Assembly (NCBI GenBank): GCA_002470165.1
Contig: DKNF01000151.1
Location: 1 to 12,059 of the forward strand
From: Betaproteobacteria bacterium UBA7395
GTDB taxonomy: Bacteria; Pseudomonadota; Gammaproteobacteria; Burkholderiales; Rhodocyclaceae
Length of the DNA: 12,059 nucleotides
Direction: 5' to 3'
The notes under the pieces were generated by a model, which saw only the letters and a list, made by a program, of their open reading frames with translations, made no database searches and was not told the DNA's origin. A program made the translations under genes and the position numbers. Shown here piece by piece: positions 1-9,246 of the stretch. How positions within the stretch are numbered: the stretch's first letter is position 1; every line of letters begins with the position of its first letter.

Positions 1-1361
1 GCGCCGGCCAGCAGGGCGGCGGCGGTCGTTTCGGTCCGGGTCATGTCGCGCAATTCACCCGCCGCCGCAGCCGGCCGGTGCAGATGGCCGATCACGCGCA
101 GACCGTAGGCGGCACCGACCAGCATGGCGACGCCCAGCGCCACCACCCAGAAACCCCAGCGCTGGAAGGCCCCGACCAGCACATGCAGCTCGGCGATGAA
201 GCCGGCACTGGCCGGCAGACCGATGGCCGCCAGCAGGCCGAAGGCGATGAAGAAAGCGAAACGCGGCGCCCGGCCGAGCAGCCCGTCGTAATCGCCCAGG
301 TCGCGGCTGTGCGTACGCTGGTAAAGCAGGCCGACGACCAGGAACAACAGGGCGGCGGCCAGCCCGTGGGCAACCATCTGCAGGACGGCGCCGTTGATGC
401 CGGCCAGGTTGAGCGAGGCAATGCCGAGCAGGACCACGCCCATGTGCGAAATCGACGAATAGGCGACCATGCTCTTCAGGTCCTGCTGGCGCCAGGCCAG
501 CAGCGCGCCATAGAGCAGGCTGAGCAGGGCGAGCACGGCCAGCCAGCCCTGGACGGCGACAAAGGCGGCGGGAAGCGTCTCGGCGGCACGCAGCAGACCG
601 TAAGCGCCCATCTTGAGCAGTACGCCGGAGAGCAGGATGGATACCGGGCTGGGCGCCTCCACATGGGCCAGCGGCAACCAGCCGTGCAGCGGCACGATCG
701 GCATCTTGACGGCAAAGCCGATGAACAGTCCGGCGAAGATCAGCAACTGCATGTTCTGCGGCAAGACCCGCCCGCCCTCGGCCATGTCGTTCATGGCAAA
801 GCTGTGCCCGGGCGCCGCGTCGTAGAGGAAGAGCAGCGCCACCAGCATGAACACCGAACCGCCCAGCGTATACAGGAAGAAGTTCAGCGCCGCGCGCTGC
901 CGGTTCTCGCCGCCCAGACGATCGATCATGAAGAACAGCGGAATCAGCGTCGCTTCCCAGAAAACATAGAACAGCGACCAGTCGCGGGCGGTGAACACGC
1001 CGAACATCGCCGACTGCAGCAGGAAGAGCAGAACGAAATAGAGCCGTCCGCCGCCGTTCATGGTGCGCGACACCAGCACCGCCACCAGCGTCAGCAAGGC
1101 GGTCAGCAGCACCATGGCCAGCGAGATGCCATCGATGCCCAGCGCAAAATACGAACCCAGGCGTGCGTTCCAGGCGCGGCTCTCGTACATCTGCACGGCG
1201 TCACCGTCAGGGTCGAAATGCCAGGCAAGGAACAGGGTCAGCAGCAGCGAGACGAGTGCGAAAACCAGCGCCAGCCGCCACAGCGACTGCCGTCCGCGTC
1301 CCGGGAACACCCCCAGCAGGCAGGCGCCCAGCACTGGCATGAACACCAGCAGCTTCAGCAC
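1..1361 (-). CDS. nuoM: NADH-quinone oxidoreductase subunit M-like (complex I subunit 4 family), 3' end cut by window edge
   Basis: This is a polytopic inner-membrane protein of the proton-translocating antiporter-like family (NuoM / complex I subunit 4). The visible 453 residues are almost entirely hydrophobic helices. Family landmarks are present: FYVFWEATLIPLFF with the conserved membrane Glu (E136), GFAVKMPIVPLHGWLPLAH with the channel Lys (K219), LLSGVLLKMGAYG with a second Lys (K250), and GLPASAGFIAEL with Glu E391. NuoM is usually near 490-500 residues, so roughly 40 C-terminal residues are missing past position 1. The start is taken as GTG at 1361 because a GGAGG lies 5 nt upstream; the nearby ATG at 1396 is out of frame and stops quickly. 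The gene is divergent from the regulator at 1528, so no nuoL precedes it. The APSPVS stretch before K250 recalls MrpD/Hyf-type relatives. It could therefore belong to a second, partial complex I-like or antiporter module rather than the main NDH-1. Confidence 0.85.
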   Translation of the reverse strand, partial: MLKLLVFMPVLGACLLGVFPGRGRQSLWRLALVFALVSLLLTLFLAWHFDPDGDAVQMYESRAWNARLGSYFALGIDGISLAMVLLTALLTLVAVLVSRTMNGGGRLYFVLLFLLQSAMFGVFTARDWSLFYVFWEATLIPLFFMIDRLGGENRQRAALNFFLYTLGGSVFMLVALLFLYDAAPGHSFAMNDMAEGGRVLPQNMQLLIFAGLFIGFAVKMPIVPLHGWLPLAHVEAPSPVSILLSGVLLKMGAYGLLRAAETLPAAFVAVQGWLAVLALLSLLYGALLAWRQQDLKSMVAYSSISHMGVVLLGIASLNLAGINGAVLQMVAHGLAAALLFLVVGLLYQRTHSRDLGDYDGLLGRAPRFAFFIAFGLLAAIGLPASAGFIAELHVLVGAFQRWGFWVVALGVAMLVGAAYGLRVIGHLHRPAAAAGELRDMTRTETTAAALLAG

Positions 1362-1366
1362 CCCCG

Positions 1367-1371
1367 CCTCC
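1367..1371 (-). promoter_or_regulatory. Ribosome binding site of the nuoM-like gene
   Basis: GGAGG on the minus strand lies 5 nt before the GTG at 1361. It decides the start choice, since no in-frame ATG lies between this site and the first in-frame Met well inside the first membrane helix (around 1340). Confidence 0.6.
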
Positions 1372-1439
1372 GCCCTGCCTGATCTCTTGTTTTCATCCGC
1401 CGGATTATGCCAGTCGAAGCTTGCGCTTGGGCAAAACGC

Positions 1440-1517
1440 GAAAATTGCCAGGCGGGCTGCAATTCCTTGCCCGCACGAAAATAGTTTCAGTTACAATTTG
1501 GCAGTTTTGCAATTTTC
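1440..1517. promoter_or_regulatory. Divergent intergenic region with GCAATT/AATTGC dyad half-sites
   Basis: The 166-bp gap 1362-1527 between two divergent genes holds a short inverted repeat, AATTGC at 1443-1448 and GCAATT at 1459-1464. A longer copy of the half-site, GCAATTTTC at 1509-1517, is the exact reverse complement of GAAAATTGC at 1440-1448. GGGCAA (about 1430) and TTGCCC (1467-1472) form another inverted pair. The half-sites flank the putative -10 at 1492-1497. This would suit an operator for the adjacent HTH-receiver protein, but that is inference. Confidence 0.35.
1467..1497 (+). promoter_or_regulatory. Possible sigma70-type promoter for the HTH-receiver regulator
   Basis: TTGCCC (1467-1472) and TACAAT (1492-1497) resemble -35 and -10 hexamers. 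The 19-bp spacer is longer than ideal. The -10 lies about 30 bp before the ATG at 1528. The -10 match is good and the -35 is weak. Confidence 0.35.
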
Positions 1518-1527
1518 AAAGACGACA

Positions 1528-2112
1528 ATGGCAGACAGCGAATTCCTCAGTACGCGGCAAGCCGCCCAGCGCCTCGGCGTATCCTTGGGCACGGTCCAGA
1601 ACATGGTCGAGAACGGCGTGCTTGACGCCTGGAAGACCGCCGGCGGCCATCGCCGCATTCCGGCAAGCTCGGTCGACAACCTGCTGGCCAAACGGCGCAA
1701 GCAGATTTCCCGTCCCGGCGAACAGGGCGGACAGATCGACATCCTGGTGGCCGAGGACGATCCGACCCTGCAGAAGCTTTACCAGATCACCTTCGACAGC
1801 TGGAAGCTGCCGCTCAGCCTGCGCATCGTCGGCGACGGTTTCGAAGGTCTGTTGCAGGTCGGCCAGCAGATGCCCGACATCCTGATCGCCGACCTGATGA
1901 TGCCCGGGATGGACGGCTTCGAGATGATCAAGCGCCTGCGCGCGATGCCCGACCTGAGCCCGATGGACATCATCGTCGTCAGCGCCATCGACAGCGCCGA
2001 AGTCAGACAGCGCGGCATCCCCGCCGATGTCACGGTATTCGGCAAGCCGATCCCCTTCCACGAAATCAAGGGCTTCGTTCTGGGCCGTCTGGCAGCACGT
2101 CAACGCATCTGA
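1528..2112 (+). CDS. Excisionase/MerR-like HTH fused to a response-regulator receiver domain
   Basis: This 194-residue cytoplasmic regulator joins two domains. Residues 7-57 form an excisionase-type (HTH_17/MerR-like) winged helix-turn-helix: STRQAAQRLGVSLGTVQNMV is followed by the wing motif AGGHRRIP. Residues 70-190 form a receiver domain with acidic pocket E76-D77-D78, phosphoacceptor D122 in ADLMMPGMDG, switch residue S152 and conserved K173 in FGKPI, so it looks phosphorylation-competent. The order (DNA-binding N-terminal, receiver C-terminal) is the reverse of OmpR/NarL regulators. The ATG at 1528 is chosen because the HTH begins right after it; the upstream frame extension is only antisense to nuoM. 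There is no strong Shine-Dalgarno. No histidine kinase is adjacent; the next gene, 92 bp downstream on the same strand, is a chemoreceptor, so the partner is unknown. Targets may include its own divergent promoter region. Confidence 0.85.
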   Translation: MADSEFLSTRQAAQRLGVSLGTVQNMVENGVLDAWKTAGGHRRIPASSVDNLLAKRRKQISRPGEQGGQIDILVAEDDPTLQKLYQITFDSWKLPLSLRIVGDGFEGLLQVGQQMPDILIADLMMPGMDGFEMIKRLRAMPDLSPMDIIVVSAIDSAEVRQRGIPADVTVFGKPIPFHEIKGFVLGRLAARQRI

Positions 2113-2193
2113 AACACACACCCGCCTGTAAGCTGCCATTAAGAAAGCGCAGGCACGATAGGGGCTGATTTTTTTCCGACAATAAAAACCACC

Positions 2194-2198
2194 AGGAG
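2194..2198 (+). promoter_or_regulatory. Ribosome binding site of the chemoreceptor gene
   Basis: AGGAG lies 6 nt before the ATG at 2205 and fixes the start. The 92-bp gap before the gene also contains a run of seven T (2169-2175), but no convincing hairpin lies immediately upstream of it. Confidence 0.7.
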
Positions 2199-2204
2199 AC
2201 AAAT

Positions 2205-3722
2205 ATGGGATGGTTCGGAAACAACGGGGCGCTGGACAAGGTCGACCGCGATATCGCCGCCATCGCGGACGGGCAAGCCGACCTGGCCCATAACATTGGC
2301 ACGCAGGGCAGCGATGCGGCGGGGCGAATTTCGGCCAACCTCAACCGCTTCTTCACCCGTATCCGCGGGCTGATCACCCATTCGCGCAGCAGCAGCGTCA
2401 GCATTGCCGCCGATGCCGCCCGGATGAATCACCTGGTGCAACTGACCGGCGACGCGGTTCGCCGTCAGGAAGCCCTGGCCGCCGACATCTTCGAATCGAG
2501 CAACCGGGTCAACCTGGCGGTCAGCGAAGTGGCGGTCAATTCGGATGCCATCCAGGCGTCGACGCAGAACAACCTGGACCTGGCGCAACGCTCGCTGTCG
2601 CAGATGGAAGCCGTGGCTACCACGATGCGCTCGACCAACGAACACATCGAACACTTCTCGACCACGGTCGGCGAACTGCACACCAGCTCGATGAAGATCA
2701 ACGAGATCGTCTCGCTGATCAACGACATTTCCGACCAGACCAACCTGCTCGCGCTCAATGCCGCCATCGAGGCCGCCCGCGCGGGCGAGGCCGGACGCGG
2801 CTTTGCCGTGGTCGCCGACGAAGTGCGCAAGCTCGCGGAAAAGGTCAAGACTGCCACCCTGGTCATCGGCCAGAACACGCAATCGATGATCAACCTGGTC
2901 TCCGATACCTCGGCCAAGACCCAGACCATCGTCGGCGAGGTCACCCGTGCCAACGAGTACGTCGAAACCTCGGCCAACGACCTCGGCACCATGGTCAGCG
3001 ACTTCAAGCGCACGACCGAGCAACTGTCGACCATCGCCAGCGCGATCTACAACCTGCGCGAAAGCAACCAGTCGATCCACCGCGAGGTCGAGGAAATCCG
3101 CAACCATTCCGTCGATATCTCCGGACGCATGAAGCAGTGCCAGGAGTCGGCCAAGACCCTGCGCGAATCGACCGAAGACCTGCAATGCACGCTCGCCGAT
3201 TTCCGTACCGGCAACAGCATGTTCGACACCCTGCACGACCGTTGCGCCGATTTCCGCAACAGCGTTGCCGGCATCCTGCAGAAGCTGGCCGACCGCGGCG
3301 TCAATGTCTTCGACCAAGCCTACAAGGACATCCCCGGCTCCAATCCGAAGCGCTTCACGACGGCCTACGACGGACAGTGCGACAAGGAACTGACCGCCCT
3401 CTACGACCGCCTGCTGGTCGACGTGCCGGGCCTGGTCTATTCGCTGGCGGTGGACAGCAACGGCTATGCGCCGGCTCACAACGGCGTTTTCTCCAATCCG
3501 CCCAGCGGCGACCCGGCGGTCGACCTGACCAAGTGCCGGCACAAGCGCATCTTCAACGACCCGGTCGGCCTGAAACTGGCCAAGAACCAGAAGTCATCGC
3601 TGTTCCAGACCTACGTCCGCGACACCGGGGAAATCCTCAACGACCTGTCGATGCCCATCATCATCAACGGCCGCCACTGGGGCGCCGTGCGTATCGGTTT
3701 CAAGACCGAACTGGTCGCCTGA
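2205..3722 (+). CDS. Soluble methyl-accepting chemotaxis protein with C-terminal sensor-like domain
   Basis: This 505-residue chemoreceptor lacks a signal peptide and membrane helices, so it is predicted cytoplasmic. Residues about 15-57 resemble the second half of a HAMP domain ([17 protein letters not shown], then a helix ending RIRGLI). Residues about 60-330 form the long coiled-coil signalling module. The kinase-control hairpin tip is at 166-213, with the near-invariant [20 protein letters not shown] and [16 protein letters not shown], where CheA and CheW should dock. Residues about 365-505 form an extra domain after the hairpin ([37 protein letters not shown]). It resembles the Cache-like sensor tails of other proteobacterial soluble receptors; I recall the family but cannot search it. 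No CheR-tethering pentapeptide closes the protein, which ends TELVA. The gene follows the HTH-receiver regulator and converges on dnaE with 4 bp between stop codons. The ligand is unknown; a redox or metabolic cue is plausible for a cytoplasmic receptor. Confidence 0.9.
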   Translation: MGWFGNNGALDKVDRDIAAIADGQADLAHNIGTQGSDAAGRISANLNRFFTRIRGLITHSRSSSVSIAADAARMNHLVQLTGDAVRRQEALAADIFESSNRVNLAVSEVAVNSDAIQASTQNNLDLAQRSLSQMEAVATTMRSTNEHIEHFSTTVGELHTSSMKINEIVSLINDISDQTNLLALNAAIEAARAGEAGRGFAVVADEVRKLAEKVKTATLVIGQNTQSMINLVSDTSAKTQTIVGEVTRANEYVETSANDLGTMVSDFKRTTEQLSTIASAIYNLRESNQSIHREVEEIRNHSVDISGRMKQCQESAKTLRESTEDLQCTLADFRTGNSMFDTLHDRCADFRNSVAGILQKLADRGVNVFDQAYKDIPGSNPKRFTTAYDGQCDKELTALYDRLLVDVPGLVYSLAVDSNGYAPAHNGVFSNPPSGDPAVDLTKCRHKRIFNDPVGLKLAKNQKSSLFQTYVRDTGEILNDLSMPIIINGRHWGAVRIGFKTELVA

Positions 3723-3726
3723 GCGC

Positions 3727-7170
<3,444 letters not shown>

Positions 7171-7177
7171 CGCCGGG

Positions 7178-7183
7178 ATTTTA
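7178..7183 (-). promoter_or_regulatory. dnaE: -10-like TAAAAT close to the dnaE start
   Basis: TAAAAT on the minus strand matches the -10 consensus at five of six positions and ends 7 bp before the dnaE ATG. Transcription would begin at or next to the start codon, giving a leaderless or nearly leaderless mRNA. I see no -35 at 16-18 bp. The alternative is read-through from the benE-type gene with the weak GAGG at 7184-7187 as ribosome binding site. Confidence 0.3.
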
Positions 7184-7195
7184 CCTCGCCAGACC

Positions 7196-8350
7196 TCAAC
7201 GCGGCGGCATCACTTTCAAAACCAGGAGTCCCAGCACCAGCCCCCAGAACGCACTGCCGATGCCGAACAGCGACATCCCCGACGCGGTGGCCAGGAAAGT
7301 CACCAGCGCGGCTTCCCGCTCGCGCTCGCCGGCCAATGCCGCGCCCAGGCTGTTGCCGATGGTGCCGAGCAGGGCCAGCCCGGCAATCGCCGCAATCAGG
7401 GCGGCCGGCAGCGCACCGAACAAGGCAGCGACGGTCGCCCCGAACAGGCCGGTAAACAGGTAGAAGACGCCGGCCCACACCGACGCCCGGTAGCGCTGCG
7501 CCGGGTCGGGGTCGGCCGCCGGGCTCATGCAGATGGCGGCGGTGATTGCCGCCAGGTTGAAGGCGAAGCCGCCGAAGGGCGCCAGCAGCAGACCGGTGAC
7601 ACCGGTCCAGGTGATCAGCGGCGAGGCCGGCGTCTGGTAGCCATTGGCGCGCAATACCGCCAGACCGGGAACGTTCTGGCTGGCCATGGTGACGATGAAC
7701 AGCGGCAGGCCGACGCCGATCAGCGTGGTCAATGAAAACGACGGTGTCGTCCACACCGGCAGCGCCAGTGTCAGGCTCACCGCCTCGGCGTGGATCATGC
7801 CGCCACCGGCTGCGACGAGCAGCCCGACCAGGAAGGCGAGCGGCACGGCGTAGCGCGGCAGCCAGCGACGACCGGCGAAATAGACGGCGAACATCGCCCC
7901 GACCAGCAGCAGTTCGCTGCTCAGCGAAGTGAACAGCGCCATCCCGAAGCGCGCCAGGACGCCGGCCAGCAGCGCCGCCGCCAGCGATTTCGGGACGTGG
8001 CGCATGATCGCCTCGAACAGCCCGAAAACGCCGCAGACGACGATCAGCGCCGACGCAAACAGGAAAGCGCCGATTGCCTCGCTCATCGGCACGCCGCTCA
8101 GGCCGACCGCCAGCAGCGCCGCCCCCGGCGTCGACCAGGCGGTCAGCACCGGCGCCTTGAACCACAGCGAAAGGCCGACCGAGGTGGCGAACATGCCGAT
8201 GCCGAGCGCCCACAGCCACGAGCCGATGTGCTCGGCGCTACCGCCGGCGGCGCTCGCCGCCTGGAAAACGATCGCCGCCGAACTAGTGTAGCCGACGAGG
8301 ACGGCGATGAAACCGGCGGTCAGGTGGGAGACGGAAAACAGGCGGCGCAT
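7196..8350 (-). CDS. benE: BenE-family (benzoate/H+ symporter-like) transporter
   Basis: This 384-residue inner-membrane protein of about 12 hydrophobic segments is typical of the BenE family (usual length near 390-400). Family-like stretches are the N-terminal HLTAGFIAVLVGYTSSAAIV, the central WFKAPVLTAWSTPGAALL, PLFIVTMASQNVPGLAVLRA, and the later GGFAFNLAAITAAICM. Members are described as proton symporters for benzoate, and the fold is related to nucleobase/ascorbate-type carriers. The substrate here is not proven, because no benzoate-degrading enzyme is in view. The start at 8350 is chosen because the family begins at MRRLFSVSHLTAG; an in-frame ATG at 8440 would add 30 non-hydrophobic residues lying over the divergent promoter region. 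No strong Shine-Dalgarno is visible. It is divergent from the crotonase-like gene and lies 25 bp upstream of dnaE in the same direction, so dnaE may receive its read-through. Confidence 0.88.
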   Translation of the reverse strand: MRRLFSVSHLTAGFIAVLVGYTSSAAIVFQAASAAGGSAEHIGSWLWALGIGMFATSVGLSLWFKAPVLTAWSTPGAALLAVGLSGVPMSEAIGAFLFASALIVVCGVFGLFEAIMRHVPKSLAAALLAGVLARFGMALFTSLSSELLLVGAMFAVYFAGRRWLPRYAVPLAFLVGLLVAAGGGMIHAEAVSLTLALPVWTTPSFSLTTLIGVGLPLFIVTMASQNVPGLAVLRANGYQTPASPLITWTGVTGLLLAPFGGFAFNLAAITAAICMSPAADPDPAQRYRASVWAGVFYLFTGLFGATVAALFGALPAALIAAIAGLALLGTIGNSLGAALAGEREREAALVTFLATASGMSLFGIGSAFWGLVLGLLVLKVMPPR

Positions 8351-8380
8351 GGCGGCAACATCCGGGAAAAACAGTCCGGC

Positions 8381-8386
8381 ATCATA
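8381..8386 (-). promoter_or_regulatory. benE: Possible -10 element for the benE-type gene
   Basis: TATGAT on the minus strand sits 30 bp upstream of the ATG at 8350, a good -10 match. The expected -35 position (about 8404-8409) is GC-rich and unconvincing. This supports the start at 8350 over the upstream ATG at 8440, because a promoter here would exclude the longer form. Confidence 0.3.
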
Positions 8387-8448
8387 GCAGGTGGCTGGAG
8401 CCCGCCCGGCTTCTCGGTTACAGTCGTGGATCACCAACAATACCCATC

Positions 8449-8454
8449 GAGGAG
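8449..8454 (+). promoter_or_regulatory. Ribosome binding site of the crotonase-family gene
   Basis: GAGGAG lies 6 nt before the ATG at 8461. It is a strong Shine-Dalgarno and fixes this start. Confidence 0.75.
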
Positions 8455-8460
8455 ACCTGA

Positions 8461-9246
8461 ATGAGCGAAGAAGCCTGCCTGTTGCGCGACGACCGTGGCG
8501 ACGGCCTGACCACCCTGACCCTGAACCGCCCCGGCCAGTTCAACTCGCTGTCGCGCGAGATGCTGACCGCGCTGCAGACCGAACTCGACGCCATTGCCGC
8601 CGACGAAACCGTCCGCGTCGTCGTCATCGCTGGCGCCGGCAAGGCCTTCTGCGCCGGCCACGACCTCAAGGAGATGCGCGCCAACCACAGCAAGGAATTC
8701 ATGCAGGCGCTGTTCCGCCAGTGCGGCGAGCTGATGCTGACGATCACCCGCATGCCGCAGCCGGTGATCGCCCGCGTGCACGGCATCGCCACCGCCGCCG
8801 GCTGCCAGCTGGTGTCGATGTGCGATCTAGCGGTAGCCGCCGATGTCGCCAAGTTTGCCGTCTCCGGCATCAACGTCGGCCTCTTCTGCTCGACGCCGGC
8901 GGTCGGCCTGGCACGCAACCTGGGGCGCAAGGCGGCACTGGAAATGCTGCTCACCGGTGAATTCATCGACGCCATGGAAGCCCGCGCCAAGGGCCTGGTC
9001 AACCGCGTCGTCCCGGCCGATGCACTCGACGCCGAAATCGAGCGCCTGGCCGGGTCCATCCTCGCCAAGAGCGCCGTCGCCGTGCGCATGGGCAAGGGCA
9101 TGTTCTACAAGCAGCTGGAAATGGGCCTCGCCGACGCTTACGACTACGCCGGCGAGGTGATGGCCTGCAACATGATGAGCGAAGACGCCGGCGAAGGCAT
9201 CGACGCTTTCATGCAGAAGCGGCCGCCTAACTACAAGGGCTGCTGA
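8461..9246 (+). CDS. Enoyl-CoA hydratase/isomerase (crotonase) family protein, ECHDC3-like
   Basis: This 261-residue protein spans a complete crotonase fold. The CoA/oxyanion-hole region is CAGHDLKEM (64-72), and the second oxyanion-hole segment is HGIATAAGCQLVSMCDLAVA (107-126). The stretch GINVGLFCSTP (136-146) closely resembles ECHDC3-type proteins of mitochondria and bacteria. Compared with classical enoyl-CoA hydratase, both catalytic glutamates appear replaced: the Glu of GGGCE is Q116 and the Glu of the QPEI segment is G136. Simple water addition to an enoyl-CoA is therefore doubtful, although CoA-thioester binding should remain. Annotation pipelines will call it enoyl-CoA hydratase. 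It has a strong ribosome binding site, is divergent from the BenE-type transporter across 110 bp, and ends with a TGA directly abutting the stop of the convergent GGDEF-EAL gene. A role in acyl-CoA or aromatic-acid metabolism is inferred from neighbours only. Confidence 0.9.
   Translation: MSEEACLLRDDRGDGLTTLTLNRPGQFNSLSREMLTALQTELDAIAADETVRVVVIAGAGKAFCAGHDLKEMRANHSKEFMQALFRQCGELMLTITRMPQPVIARVHGIATAAGCQLVSMCDLAVAADVAKFAVSGINVGLFCSTPAVGLARNLGRKAALEMLLTGEFIDAMEARAKGLVNRVVPADALDAEIERLAGSILAKSAVAVRMGKGMFYKQLEMGLADAYDYAGEVMACNMMSEDAGEGIDAFMQKRPPNYKGC

Noticed and set aside
78..1382. Long plus-strand open frame opposite the nuoM-like gene
   Set aside because: It encodes a Gln/His/Arg/Glu-rich, low-complexity sequence without domain character. 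It is the antisense shadow of a GC-rich gene whose minus-strand product is a clear membrane protein.
1060..1527. N-terminal extension of the HTH-receiver frame
   Set aside because: The extra 156 codons overlap nuoM in antisense and lack any domain. The HTH begins right after the ATG at 1528.
2140..2160. Sigma28 (flagellar) promoter before the chemoreceptor
   Set aside because: GCACGATA resembles the sigma28 -10, but no TAAA-type -35 lies at the required spacing.
2120..2175. Intrinsic terminator after the HTH-receiver gene
   Set aside because: There is a T7 run at 2169-2175, but the only stem (GCCTG/CAGGC) is 5 bp with a long loop and ends well before the T-run.
2139..3542. 467-codon minus-strand open frame opposite the chemoreceptor gene
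   Set aside because: Antisense shadow, rich in Val/Gly/Asp/Arg. The plus strand carries the conserved chemoreceptor hairpin and a good ribosome binding site.
8351..8440. 30-residue N-terminal extension of the BenE-type protein
   Set aside because: The family's first membrane segment starts a few residues after the ATG at 8350. The extension is hydrophilic and would cover the -10-like TATGAT.
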